64,000 nt of DNA from Hoplostethus atlanticus (GCA_034670405.1 JAXDDX010000005.1:107001-171000), one strand, 5' to 3'. Positions 11,160 through 23,800 are shown, counted from the stretch's first letter. A program made the numbers and translations. The notes: a model not told the origin generated them from the letters alone.

Positions 11160-11236
11160 GATAAGATAATATCAGATAAGATAATATCAGATCAGATCAG
11201 ATCAGATCAGATCAGATCAGATCAGATAAGATAAGA
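11160..11236 (+). repeat. (ATCAG)n pentamer array
   Basis: About eight consecutive GATCA/ATCAG pentamers at 11190-11226, flanked on both sides by AGATAAGATAATATC-type variants. The array is dense in GATC and GATAAG. Confidence 0.85.
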
Positions 11237-11804
11237 TGAACTTGCTCCCCACCCCATCTTTCAGACCTCTGGAAAACTCCAGCAGGATGGGAAGGAAATC
11301 AAACAGACAAATATGATATCTGATTCCTCAAGTTGCTCTATTAGTATCCTATAGTAAATTGTATAGGGATACTACACAGACATCAAACAACAGCAAACCT
11401 ATAGGTTCCTATGATTATTATTGGAGTATTATGTTACCATATAGCAGATGAAGCCACAGACATACTATGAGTCCATATAGGAATAATATATAAGTAATCT
11501 AGTGATACCATTGATGATAAACACCGTAAAGTACGAAAATGCCACGATAAACTTTCTTTTGAGTAACACACTGTAAGTTAAGGAATACTATAGCAATATT
11601 TAATGATACCATAGGGCATAAAACAAGTACCATATAGCACAATAAAATGCCTATAAACACATTAGAAGTGCCTATATTATAGAAAGAATGTAGTGGTTTT
11701 TCATTGAGGGTATTGTAAAGCTCAGAGAACCGATGAAACTTAAACAACCTGAAGCGACACCAAAGTCATCATCACTGTGCTGTGATTGAGTATTGAGTGC
11801 CTAC

Positions 11805-12031
11805 CTGTTCTGCCAGCCCTGCAGCAGGTTGGTGTATTTACTCAGGACCCCTTCCAGGTGTCGCTTGCCGCGGGGTACTTGGTGCCGGGAAGGGCTCGTG
11901 CCCACGGCGCAGTCTCTGACCCCGGACCCCCCTCGGTGGTCACCCGCAGCCGGACTGTGCGGCGCTCCGCCCCGGTCCTCCTGACTCCTGGGGCTCCGAG
12001 CGGGGTTCCCCTGACGCGCTGACCGATTCAT
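11805..12031 (-). CDS. osbpl10: OSBPL10 orthologue, first coding exon
   Basis: The exon reads on the minus strand from an ATG at 12031 to a GTAGGC donor beginning at 11804. That gives 75 codons plus two bases. The first ~57 residues are low-complexity, rich in Ser, Arg, Gly and Pro. The last ~18 read LEGVLSKYTNLLQGWQN(R), the start of the pleckstrin-homology domain of oxysterol-binding-protein-related protein 10/11; a low-complexity N-terminus before this motif is typical of ORP10. ORP10 is a cytosolic lipid-binding protein acting at membrane contacts. The frame is closed by a stop about 95 bases upstream with no earlier ATG, which supports this start. The next exon (beginning YFVLDFEAG in the family) is not in the window, so the gene continues to the left beyond position 1. 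In human, OSBPL10 and GPD1L are divergent neighbours, as here. ORP11 is the main alternative; the neighbourhood favours ORP10. Confidence 0.85.
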
Positions 12032-12294
12032 GCCGCTGCTGACGCCGCTGCCGCTGCTGGCTCCGCTCGGATCGTTTCGAAAGGCAATCTGGAGGCGCGG
12101 GGCGACAGGAAAGCGATTTCAATTTCAAAAATTCAATGCAGCTTTTCAGCAAAGTGATGCGGAATGAGAGCCTGAGGTGTCCACCTTGCAAGAGAGATGG
12201 AGCTTCCTCCCACTACAGTCAATACAGCCTGGTGTGACAGTGTTGACAGACAGGAGGGATACTCCGACTATCTTGCTGCGGTGCTTTCTCTCTC

Positions 12295-12350
<56 letters not shown>

Positions 12351-12707
12351 GTTATTGCGTTTTTTTGTTTTGGAAATCCCGGGATGGTCACTCCCCCCAG
12401 CTCGGGATACTCCCACTCCAACCAGCCAGAAGGATTGCTGTAGATCCTATACCATCACAGGCGACAACTACAGTTGTCCTATCACACATTTTAAAATATT
12501 TTTATAAGATACTGAAAGTACCACGTATGTTTCTGGTACTTAATCTGCCTTGCATTGTGGCAGGAGTAACCAGAAACAGGCGTAGTACTTTCACCTCCCC
12601 CTCGCTTTTATAAATTTAAATCTATATTTCTAAACATATTCTGACGTTTTGGTCAAATGCATTTTTCCAGTAAGGGTATGGAGATACGGGGTTTCTGCGG
12701 GACACGA

Positions 12708-12741
<34 letters not shown>

Positions 12742-13416
12742 TGTTATATACGTGTACTGCATAGGTGTATAAAGGTATAATATTACATGCTCACAGAAAT
12801 GCCTTTACACAAACACATGCGCAACATATAAACATAGTACTATATAATAGTAGTAATAATAATAGTTGATGATTTTGTGTTCACATGTTATAGCCATATT
12901 TCTGATATTTACAGATGTTTATGCATTGTTTCAATATATAATATTGTATGTACTGCTCGGTCTATGACAGCTAAAGCAGAGACACAACACAATAAAATTA
13001 TTTTTCTGAAGTGAAACAATCTAATTTCTATTTTTCGGGTAGAGATTTGTATTTACTACAAACTCTTTTTCGAGTGCATCAGGTTACAAACAGTTACACT
13101 TGCCTGTAACCAGACCCTGAGCCACCGGGCCTGTCTGAACATCAGACTAGTGTTACACAACATTGAGGCTACAAGCGGTTACGTCAACATATATGCAAAC
13201 TACAATTCCCGATAGCGTGGCGTGCGACACTTTCAATTACGCCATCAGCAGGGGACGATCATCCACCCACTGGCGCCTGTCATAGATGCGCTCAGCTTTC
13301 CGCCTGTCTCTCTCCGGTGTTTTCTGCTGTCTCTTGGTACAGACGTCGCGTGGAAGCAGCCCAATTGAGCGTCTGTTTTTGTTTCGCCCGCTGGACTGAA
13401 ACCGGAAGCGTCCTCG
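12032..13416. promoter_or_regulatory. osbpl10/gpd1l divergent intergenic region
   Basis: About 1.4 kb separates the two divergent start codons. The osbpl10 side (11870-12110) is GC- and CpG-rich. A (TC)n tract lies at 12281-12347 and a GT/AT tract at 12710-12741. Near gpd1l, ACTACAATTCCC at 13199-13210 matches the core of the ZNF143/THAP11-type promoter element, about 210 bases before the ATG. Promoter function is inferred. Confidence 0.55.
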
Positions 13417-14208
13417 ATGGCATCGCCGCTCAAAGTGTGCATAGTCGGCTCTGGCAACTGGTGAGTCAAGTCTGTTACACTCATGCTGGGGTGATGTGCA
13501 GGACTTGCATTGCATGCGATCTGCTGGGGATGTTACATCTCTGACTATGCAGCCCGACCTCATAACCATTCGTAGGAAATCTTACGTAAAGTAATGTACT
13601 TTACGTAAGATTTCCTACGAATGGTTATGAGATCACGTTGGACTATGTGAGCTGATCATGCTGTAGCTTATTGCATGGCTACTTTTGTACAGTTCACTGT
13701 CTCACATGTACTACTACTACTGCTAATACATGTACATGTAGAATGTAGATGTGAATGTGATGCTGTGTTGAGTCCCATAGGTGAGGTCAGGGTCAGCTAC
13801 AGAACAGCAACCCTGGAGCTGGTAGGGATTCAGTGTCTGGATTCAGCTCAAGGACACTTCAGCAGGGCAGATGCTTGCAGACAAGGGGGCGTGCACCCGG
13901 GACCTTCAGTTGAAGGAAGGTCTCTCTAACCACTAACTACTGCCATCCATGCCCATGGTAGGCTAAAATCACATCCAGCTGCCTGACTGACTGCCTTGCC
14001 ACTGTATTGCTCTGCGTCCTGTCAGGCGTCTGGCATTGTCTAGCGTTCTTTAGGCTGCATGGCAGCTAGCTGCTCTTGCCTCCTAAGGGTGTGATCACAC
14101 CTATGGTTTGTTTTCTTTGGTCCAAACCATAGTTTAAAAGTTTACTATGTTGAATTTTTGGATTTGGTTCGTTTAGGTTCACACTGCCCAAGTGAACCAG
14201 CGCTTGTA

Positions 14209-14274
<66 letters not shown>

Positions 14275-17200
14275 CATTCAAATCAAGTTTAGCAAGTTTA
14301 GCTTTATTTATCAAGTGATATGAGGTTCGTAACACCATGCATTCACTAAAATAAAAAGGCAAGATTTGTTGATTTCTAAAAGTACATAAAACAAACACTT
14401 TGAATTTGCAAGTTCGGGGTAAATGTTAAGTTCCCCAATCTTATCCAGTTGGTGACCCCTGCACATGTGGGACACCTGGCTTCAAAATCTGATCAATCCA
14501 ATGCTTTCACTTGACATCACAGCGCCCCCCTGTGGTCATCTGCATTGGCTACGTTGCATCCATCCCAGTAAGCTCTGGGTTTAATTCAGTTGGGGACATA
14601 AAATAGCGCCAGTAAAAGCGACCCGATCTCTCCTTTGGTTCCAGGGGCTCGGCCATAGCGAGGATTATTGGCAGTAACGCCCAGTCTCTGCAGCGCTTCG
14701 CCACCACAGTGAAGATGTGGGTGTTTGAAGAAAACATCAACGGCAGGAAGCTCACTGACATCATCAATACGGACCACGAAAACATCAAGTACCTGCCTGG
14801 ATACAAACTGCCAGAGAACGTGGTAAGAGAGGGGATGGTTATTGATGTCATTGAGATGTCAAATAGTCCCATCCTTCCCTGCTTAAACACACACACACAC
14901 ACACACACACCCTCCCTCTCTCTAGGTGGCTGTCCCGAAGCTTCGCGACGCAGCAGAAGGAGCCGACCTGCTGGTGTTCGTGGTCCCTCACCAGTTCATC
15001 AGGAATCTGTGTGACGAGATGGTGGGCTGTGTCTCCTCCAAGACCCTGGGAATCACACTCATAAAGGTAACGCATGTCAAGAAACGCCAGACGCTCTGAC
15101 ACGAAACCGTGGAAGCAAGACCACTCATCGCACCTGGAAGCTTTTTCACTACACGATGCCTACTAAAGTTTTAAATGAACATCCAATTTGGGCTTGGATT
15201 CAGCCTGAGATCCGAATCCAGGGTCAGTTAAACTTGCTAATACTAAAAGCTTTAGCCTGATTTTGTGTCCTAACCCTTCTAACTCTCATATTAGTCTCAT
15301 ATCAGCCTCTGACTCATGCGGCTAATCTACTTTATCTGCATCGCTACTTGGATATCAGCTTCCTAATGCCAAGAAGAGAAATCGATACACGATGCTTGAC
15401 ATTTTATCTGTGAGATGAGATTATGTAGACCAGTTCCCAACTCTCTCTGTGTAGCCTACATTGTCCTTCACAGATAGATCACGTGAGTCTCCACACAATG
15501 GAATGAAATTCTTAAAAATGCTGCATATGCAATAGTTTTGCCAAAGTTGCTTTCAGCCAATCCAGATGAGCCTGCCCGGCGCTGATCTTGGATAGCTGCT
15601 AAACATCAAGTATACAAATCGTTTTGTCTCATTGTCAGCTTGTTGTGGGTTATGAATGATGGAGCACTATCCGGAGTTGGCAAACAGCACCCTTCATCAT
15701 CCCAGTACGTACAATGCTTGGGCCATCTTGAAGTCATACTCATTTGTCAAGTGAAAGCAATGAAAGCAACCTTTCATCATGTTATTGTAATAATTCACGC
15801 TGTAGCAGTTCCAGATCAGCCCAGTGTTTCTCCCTGTTATTGAATCTCAATTTGCTCTACTGGTTTCAATAGAGAATTTAACGTCACATCGTCAAAAATA
15901 GCAGAGGCTCTTCTCACCCCTGCCAGGAAAAGGAAGGAGAAACGAGTGATGGGATCTATATATATAGAATAGAGTCTGGGCATGACACAGCAGCTGTTTC
16001 TCCTGTGGTGTCAGCCACAACTGGCAATATGTGTTGTGATGCTGTGTAAGGCAGTCCGTCTAGGATTGTAGCTTTTATTTTATGTGTTTTCTGTCACCAA
16101 AATGCAGACTTTAGATTCTTTATTATATTAAAATGACAATGCTTTATGAAAGTCGTGGCCCTTATCATCTTCTTCTGCAGATTTTTGATTCCTGAAGGGA
16201 CGAGCAGAAATCACAAGAAGTGGAATTTCCACACGTTCCTAAACATATTTTTTCCAGAAAGTGAAGTTGCAGAAGTTTACCGACAATTCTATAAAAAACA
16301 ATCTACAACTATACAATGTTTCAAGACTTGATGCTGCACTTTGATACTGTTTCAGGTTCAGAGACCTGCGGTGCCGCGAGTCCAGGCTCCAAGAACCCTT
16401 TTATATAACATATAATGCCACAATAATAGGTGAGGCTGCGTCTGCTCTGGCCTTTTGGGGTTGTTTGGGAGGTATTATTAGTCTGACAGAGTCAGACTGC
16501 AGCCCAGATCAAAGCCACGACAACACACAGCCTCACACACACTCACTCTCTTTGTGTGTGTGTGCATGTTAGCGGAGATAAATCCTCAGCTTTATCCAGG
16601 TTAAAAAAGCTGATTAAAACCTCTGAACTGGGCCATGATAGAGAGAAGGGATTTATATCATATCAGGGTTTGGGTGCCAGAGGATTGGAACTGAGTGAGC
16701 GAGAGAGCTTGACTTACCCTACATTTGTCCCTCTGAATGAATAGTGTAGTGGAAACCCGACACTAAAGCAGGTCAGGGCCACGTGGGCTTCGCCTCAAAT
16801 GACCTTTTTTGGGATTTCCGTTGCAAAATTTCTTGTATTCCATTCTGACTGACTTTGAAAAGGTCTTTTAAAAAGTCTTAAATGTAACTTTCTGAAACGT
16901 GCAGACACCCTCTATTGTCTGTGTTTGTACAGTGCATGGTGTCTCCAAAACAACAGACTCATAATACAGCCAGTGCGTGTCTGATTTAAAGTCAGTCGCC
17001 AGCTGGTCTGTCTGTCTCAGCACAGGTATCTTCCAGATTCCCTCTTTGGCTGCTGAATGTCTGAGGCATAGAGAGAGTGCTGGTGGTGAAATACTGAAAT
17101 GTCCCAGTCAGACTGAGAAATGAAGGAAAAGTGCTGTGCTGAGACAGACAGACCAGCTGGCGACTGACTTTAAATCAGACATGCACTGGCTGCATTATGA

Positions 17201-20200
17201 GTCTGTTGTTTTGGAGACACCATGCACTGTACAAACACAGACAATAGAGGGTGTCTGCACGTTTCAGAAAGGTACATTTAAGACTTTTTAAAAGACCTTT
17301 TCAAAGTCAGTCAGAATGGAATACAAGAGCAAGAGCAATACAAGAGAGAGTGTTTCTTCCCTTTGATGATAAATGCTATGACCTTTGTATTTTGGACTAA
17401 TGGCTCTGCTTGACATTCACATGTGTGTGTGCACACACACACACACACCACTCCACCCCCTCCCCTCTCTCTCCCTCCATACCTCCCTCACACATCTCCG
17501 TTTCTCATCTCTCACCTCCTTCTTTCATTCACGCTTTTCTCACCTCTCCCCTTCCGTCAGGGGATAGACGAGGGTCCGGAGGGGCTGAAGCTGATTTCTG
17601 ACATCATCCGGGAGAAAATGGGGATTGACGTCAGCGTCCTCATGGGGGCCAACATCGCCAACGAGGTGGCGGCTGAAAAGTTCTGTGAAACCACTATCGG
17701 TAAGAAGGACCCTGGTGGCTGTGGCGCTTTAAAATGGTCAGTGTTCATACATTTCTGTGGTAAAATAATATTCGACTTCATATGACAGGCGTGTGAAGCC
17801 CCATTTGTTTGAGTTACCAGGTTATTCAGTAATTTAGTTAGCTAGTTACCTTGTTACTTACCTCAATGAAAGTCAGTGATTGTGTCCAATGTGGTCCTAG
17901 TTGTAACAGAATGTGCAGCATTGGTAGATATTATATTGAATACCAAAGGAAAATAATAAAATCACAACAATTTCTACAATATCAAAAAAGTTATCCGTTT
18001 CCTCACTTTCAATTTTAAGGCACACTGAGCTGGTTTGATGTCAGCCGTTAACTGGATCCACTCCATTTCATCCCTTGAATATCTAAAAGACCATTGACCT
18101 ATTGGATCCTCCTGGCTGTGCTGCTTCTTTCTGCTCGGTATTGAGATGTGTACTCAAAATGACCTAATGAAAGGAAATGGCACATAAAACCGGCAAGGTA
18201 AAACACGAGTGATGTGAAGTTTGAGCCGGGGTGAATTTAGCTTGGATGGATAATAAATGACATGTCCCCTCATACAGGGAGCAACTCGGGTAGCACGTCC
18301 CGTAATTAAAGGCGAAACGCGCTTCCATTTATTTGGTTGCCTCTCTGACGGGACCCCGTGGTGTTTTTTCAGGCAGCAAGGTGCTGGAGAACGGCCTGCT
18401 GTTCAAAGAGCTGCTGCAGACTCCCAACTTCCGGATCACAGTGGTGGATGACGCCGACACGGTGGAGCTGTGTGGAGCTCTGAAGGTACACACACACACA
18501 CACACACACACACTCACTTATTTTATAACTTGAGGAAACTAGGAGCACCTTAATCCCTTCTAAGCATTCAGCTTTCAAATTGCTGAAAATGTAGTGTGAA
18601 GTGCAGGTTTCCTTCTTGTATTTCATACCTGTCGTGTTATTGGCTAGAGAGTGTTGTTTCCATGTATGTGGTCATGATTTTCAAGACTGTTCCACCTTAG
18701 CAGTTTTTGTGATCAACGCTCCTCCAATCCAGGCGCCGATTCTTTGGCCACTGTTAGTTTGCTCATGCTGCTTTTAAAGGTGGTGATTGTCAGACCTCCT
18801 TCAAAGCCACATACACATACTGATAACACAACTCGCCTGTGTAGGTGCCTTTTGTAATTGTGATTTAATTACTTCAAAGTTAAAGTCCTCTCATGCATGG
18901 TGTTTTGTCCACCCCCTGCATATCTATAAAACACACAATCTTTACACCAATAATAATATGATAAAGTATTGTCAATAACATGTTGATGAACTAATCTAAT
19001 AGTCTCCTTACACCAGGACATCATCACCACCAACACCGCCACTGCCAAAAGAGTTGCGACTTAAATCTTAGCGTACTGGGTGTGAATCTGCGTATCCCTC
19101 CTCTTTCTGTTCCACACCAGAACATTGTGGCAGTGGGCGCTGGCTTCTGTGATGGGCTGCGTTGCGGCGACAACACCAAGGCAGCCGTGATCCGTCTGGG
19201 GCTGATGGAGATGATCGCCTTCGCCAAGCTCTTCTCTAAGGACGGCGCCGTCTCCTCGGCAACCTTCCTGGAGAGCTGCGGCGTGGCCGACCTCATCACT
19301 ACCTGCTACGGCGGCCGCAACCGGCGGGTGGCCGAGGCCTTTGCCAAAACCGGGAAGGTATGATGAGGTTGTTGTGCTGGAGAGAGGAGTCAGAATAGTC
19401 CTGATGCACATTTTTATAGGCCAGGCAGTACAAGAGAAATAAAGCAGGCCAAGTGCAGAACAGGGTCGTTAAAAAGTATGAAAGTCTTTTATCTACATTT
19501 ATAACATTGAAATGCTGTAAATACAGTAATTACAGATATTTTTTTCAGTTCCAAGTTCCATTTTGAGGCAACTATAAAATCATAAATTAGTGGTATTGGC
19601 AGATTCTTTACATTAGTGATATTTAGTCAAGGCAGATTTTGAAAGTAACTTGGTTTCTCTAAAATATGTGAATTGGACCAGCAGTAGTGTCTGTTTGATT
19701 TCCCTGCATGCATCTCCACTCAGGTTCACACAGGACAGGGTTAACACAACATGCCCAACATGTTGGACCTCATGCTCCTAATCATTTAATTTCTGATACT
19801 ATACATTTCTAGTTTTAGAACTTCCATTAGCTATGTTGAGTTAGAAATAGTCTATTTCAAGATTCAAGAGTTTAATTGTCACATACACACACGAGGTGTG
19901 TAGTGAAATGCAAAGTGGCAATGCTCAGCAGAAATGTGCAAAATAACAGGTACACACTATTTACAATAAACCAACACAATATTTACAATGTCAAAGAATG
20001 CCATATGCCATATGAGCCACGTTTTTCTCTCCTCCATCCCAGATTCAGGCAAATTAATTGCCCACCTAAATCTATGATCACATGATTAACTTTGTAGATG
20101 GTTGCCTAGAAACAAGGGGAGGCTCATCTTACCCCAGTCCAGTCCAACTTACCCTGCTCTCCCCTATTTGTATTTGTGTCATCATCCTGGCCACTCATCT

Positions 20201-20889
20201 GTCTCAAAATTAACTTTTGCTGTTTTTTGTGTGAATTTATCCACCGACCGTCAGAGCATAGAGGAGCTGGAGAAGGAGATGTTGAATGGTCAGAAGCTCC
20301 AGGGTCCTGCAACCTCTGCTGAGGTTTACCACATCCTCAAACAGAAGGGCCTGGTGGACAAGTTAGTACACATGATCTCTCTACCTCTGTCTGTCTGTCT
20401 GTCTGTCTGTCTATAAGTGGGTTTTTCTCTCTATCTCTCTCTCTGTTGTTTTATGGTTAAAGGTGCTACGTGTAGCATTTTAGCATCAATAAATCATTAC
20501 CACATTCATTTTGAGACAGTTATAATCACTGTAAACAAACAAAGACCATTGCCAAAAAGATTAGCAGCCTCTACACTGCATTGGGTGCCACCGGGTCGGA
20601 TTTGGAGGGAAAAGTGCAAACGGAGCTAAAGCTCAGAGTTTCTGACAAAGGCAGGTGATGGAAGGACGATGGAAAAAGCACTTCCAACACATTGATTCTC
20701 TTCGGTAAAGACAAAGAGCAAACCTTTAATCAAAGAAGCAGAGGTAGCTGCTTGACTCTATGACTTGTCTTGACTCTATCTGTTCTCTCCAGGTTCCCTC
20801 TGTTCACAGCGGTGCATCGGATTTGTTTTGAGGGGAAACCTGTCCAAGAGATGATTTCCTGCCTGCAGAGCCACCCAGAGCACATGTGA
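13417..20889 (+). CDS. gpd1l: Glycerol-3-phosphate dehydrogenase 1-like (351 aa)
   Basis: Eight coding exons join in frame: 13417-13460, 14645-14822, 14926-15066, 17561-17699, 18373-18485, 19121-19357, 20255-20361 and 20793-20889. They total 1056 bases, equal to 351 residues, the length of human GPD1L. All introns are GT-AG; intron 7 uses GTTAGT. The protein is a cytosolic NAD-dependent enzyme interconverting glycerol-3-phosphate and dihydroxyacetone phosphate. GSGNWG at residues 11-16 is the NAD-binding glycine loop. Lys121 (end of exon 3, ITLIK) and Lys205 (end of exon 5, ALK, next to Asn206) match the family's catalytic lysines. [12 protein letters not shown] and [13 protein letters not shown] are the substrate-domain signatures. 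[13 protein letters not shown], [10 protein letters not shown] and SHPEHM segments favour GPD1L over GPD1. Relative to human there is one extra residue in [12 protein letters not shown]. It is divergent from osbpl10 and convergent with KIAA1143. Confidence 0.97.
13559..13631. repeat. Perfect 35-bp palindrome in gpd1l intron 1
   Basis: Arms 13559-13593 and 13597-13631 are exact reverse complements around a 3-base ATG spacer. The outer arm reads CTCATAACCATTCGTAGG and the inner TTACGTAAAGTA. It is probably a short foldback element. Confidence 0.93.
13803..13931. mobile_element. SINE fragment in gpd1l intron 1
   Basis: Shares CCCTGGAGCTGGTAGGGATT and the following CAAGGACACTTCAGCAGGG block with 9792-9893. 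It ends near CTCTCTAACCACTAACTACT. Confidence 0.6.
14211..14273. repeat. (GT)n microsatellite
   Basis: About 31 uninterrupted GT units in gpd1l intron 1. A short (CA)n also lies 15 bases before the exon 3 acceptor (14887-14910). Confidence 0.97.
16832..17327. mobile_element. Long inverted-repeat (foldback) element, gpd1l intron 3
   Basis: The left arm 16832-17025 and right arm 17134-17327 are each 194 bases and reverse complements with only a few mismatches, around a 108-base loop. The outer end reads CTTGTATTCCATTCTGACTG and the inner end CTGTCTGTCTCAGCACAG. No ORF is visible. It is best read as a non-autonomous foldback transposon or a local inverted duplication. No clear target duplication was found. 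Confidence 0.85.
18486..18513 (+). repeat. (CA)n fused to gpd1l exon 5 donor
   Basis: The GT of the intron 5 donor is followed at once by ACACAC for about 26 bases, so the microsatellite forms positions +3 onward of the splice donor. Confidence 0.9.
19858..19975 (+). repeat. Dispersed fish repeat fragment
   Basis: The stretch CAAGATTCAAGAGTTTAATTG and TGTAGTGAAATGCAAAGTGG resembles a widespread fish interspersed repeat whose consensus runs AAGATTCAA..TTTATTGTCA. Family not assigned. It lies in gpd1l intron 6. Confidence 0.4.
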
Positions 20890-23800
20890 TGAGGCCAGGG
20901 AGCCCCGGGGCGTCCCACAGGGCGGCGTTTCACCCAGAAACACCTTGGCACTAACATCGTTTTAGCTTAAGACTGCTGTCAAACCCTCCAGAAACTCAGA
21001 CTTTTTAGTAAAAAACGGCCTTACCTTTTGATACCTAAATTCTATAATGGGTTGTGAATAGATATCATGGGCTTTGGCACATGAACCTTACCCAGCGTAT
21101 GAAAGACATGCCAAATAACCCCACTGGGCCAGTGAGCAAAATCTTTAACCACATCTGTTGATGACTAATGCTCACACCAGGCTTTCCCAAAAGTGCTAAG
21201 ACCACCTTTGTTCCCTTACAGACAAACAGACAGTACTTACATACAGTATTAACATCCCAATGTGGGAAAAGGTGTGAATACCCTGAAGAATTAACTGATT
21301 TTTCCTAAACTACCAGGGTAGCAGATAATATCTAATATTTGTCTACATTGGTATTTTAACAGCACGGGTAAACGGGGCCACATTTGTAAGATGTTTTTTG
21401 GGGAACAGGCCCCAGCTCTGTGTTGCCATGTGTTTCTATATCTGATTATTCTGCAATGTTACAACCTTCTTGACTAATAGACCTCTCTCTCTCTCTCTCT
21501 CTCTACTCTCCATCAGTATGAGAGCTGCCACCGTTCCAACATGGTGCTCCTCCTAAATAACACATACACACACACACACAAATCACTGTTAGATACACAG
21601 TGTGTCATGGTAGTTCCGAGTTGTTGATGTGATAGTGACTATATTGTGATGTTCACCAGAAGATACTTTAATAATTCACCTCCTTTACACCAATCACAAG
21701 AGTGCCACCTTGAGGCGCATAGTAGGCTTGCACATAAATGAAGGCCTGTAGAGCAGTGGTTCTGACTGCCCGCCTCTGGGTCCACACTACTGCTGGGTTT
21801 CTATTCTGCCAGCTAGTTTTCATTCTAGCTGTCGAATCAGGGACTGATTACAGTTTTTCTCAGTCGCTTTGGTACATTTCTCAGATCAGAATTGAAATTC
21901 TCAAAACTACTTGTTCAACCTCCACATCATCTAGTCACTTGTGCACATCATAAAAGCAGCTTCTCATTCTTTTGAACAAATTGCAAATGCTTTGGCACAT
22001 TCATGCAAATGGTTATGTACAACTGTCTGCTGTTTCCTACATTATCAATAGTTTGTCATGTTGATCAAAATGTATTATATTGGTTTTCTGTTGAATAGTC
22101 TCACCCCCCAAAACATCTAGACACTAGTTCATTGCATAAGTCATTACATGCAAAATGGTTGAACCAGTTGTCATAATCTGTCAAGCATATTTTCTATATA
22201 TTACTATTAGACTTTTTTTGTAAATGTGTCCTGAATTGATGAATCTTGACTTTCACTACAGTTTTTCTCAGTTGCTTTGGCTCAATTCTCCAATGACAGT
22301 TGAAGTCGTCAAACCAATATGTGAAATTCTTCTACAATTGTCTACAATTTGAACAATTATTGGTTTGGAAATTGATATATGCCATACAGAAAAAGTGCAG
22401 CCTTGTACATTTTCAATCATTGTCATCAAACCCTTCGCCATAGTTTCCATCAGAGTAACTGTTATATTGACAACATGGCTAAGCATTCTGACTATCTTGT
22501 TTGTACTCAATGACACAAGGACTTGTCATTCTGATGGCACTGACATGTTCATTGACGTAAAGATTTACTTTTGAGGATTTTGAGCAAGTTACAGGCTTTT
22601 GCAGGTAATCCATTGTGTGGTGCTGTTTGTACCAATTGTTTCGAGAAATGCACTTACTGTTTTGCAAATGTTAAGGATGATTTGAGAAATGTACCAAAGC
22701 GACTGGGAAAAACTGTAAGACCTGAATGCAGTTAACTACCTGGTAGGCTAGAAAAGCAGCAGTACTCCGGACCGCCGCTCTAGAGTTTCATTTCAGAATG
22801 AACCGGCGCCGCATCAGTAACATCTCAGCGCCCTGTTCTTTCTAAATCACTATTTTCCCTGCTGCAGCACCACACCTTCACATTTCACACACCTGCACAT
22901 CTAATTTCTTAGCATATGAATTCTCGATCCTAAACTGCACTTTACTTTTAGTATTGTAGTGTAAGACATTTCACATTGCTTTGGGAGAGTGCACTACTGT
23001 GTTTTTGTAATCCGGAGTATTTGTCCCTTTGTCTAGTGGGGGAATAGCCTACTGTGTGTAAGTTGTAATATCGATCGCAGTCAAAATCCAGGTTGTGTGA
23101 CCAAATGTTTTGGAACCTATTATTGTTGTTGTATGGTGTCCAGTCCGTTACGAATCTGTTCCTCGCATATCAGTGGATGGGTGGCGATTACTCTCGGCGT
23201 CATTACTGTTTACTTACCAGCCACTGGAGCTCAAACCAGTGAAACCAGCATCACACTGATGCATTTTTGTAATGTCCTGCTGATTTGAGGGCAGATGAGG
23301 ACACTCAGTTTCAGCCTATTCGTGATTTCAAAAGGGTGTGTTCATACGTATTCACTGCCACTCAGGTAAATATAGAAAATCTTCCTTTTGATTATTTTTA
23401 ATAATAATGCAGCACTAATTGTGGGAACAATCCTAAAGGCTTCAAATAGCTTCACCATTTTCCTATTGAGCTATGTATGCAGACCACTAGCATTAGTTTA
23501 GATTTTTTTCTGTTTTGTTTTAATCGGTTTAGGAGTGATCTTTTAATCCCTTTGCCCTGTATGAATGAATACAATCAGTATGGGCAGACAGTGAATCTAC
23601 AGACCTATGATCATGCCTTCGTGACAGCCAATTTTAGCTTAAGCTTGTTTGAGGAAACTGTTTTCATAGCATTAGTTTGTCATCTTTTCTGCTTAGACTG
23701 CCCAACTATTGCCAAGCTACAGTGTAATTTTGTCCCTAATCACACCTAGTTTGCATTCATCTCCCACATAAGTAACAAAATAGTAAATCTTTTGTCTTTC

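Noticed and set aside
19017..19065. Possible extra gpd1l exon after ACACCAG at ~19017 ([15 protein letters not shown])
   Set aside because: It is not in the GPD1L protein, reaches a stop quickly, and exon 5 joins 19121 seamlessly at LK-NIVAVG.
23477..23749. 90-codon plus-strand ORF downstream of gpd1l
   Set aside because: No family features, AT-rich context, sits in the probable gpd1l 3' UTR.
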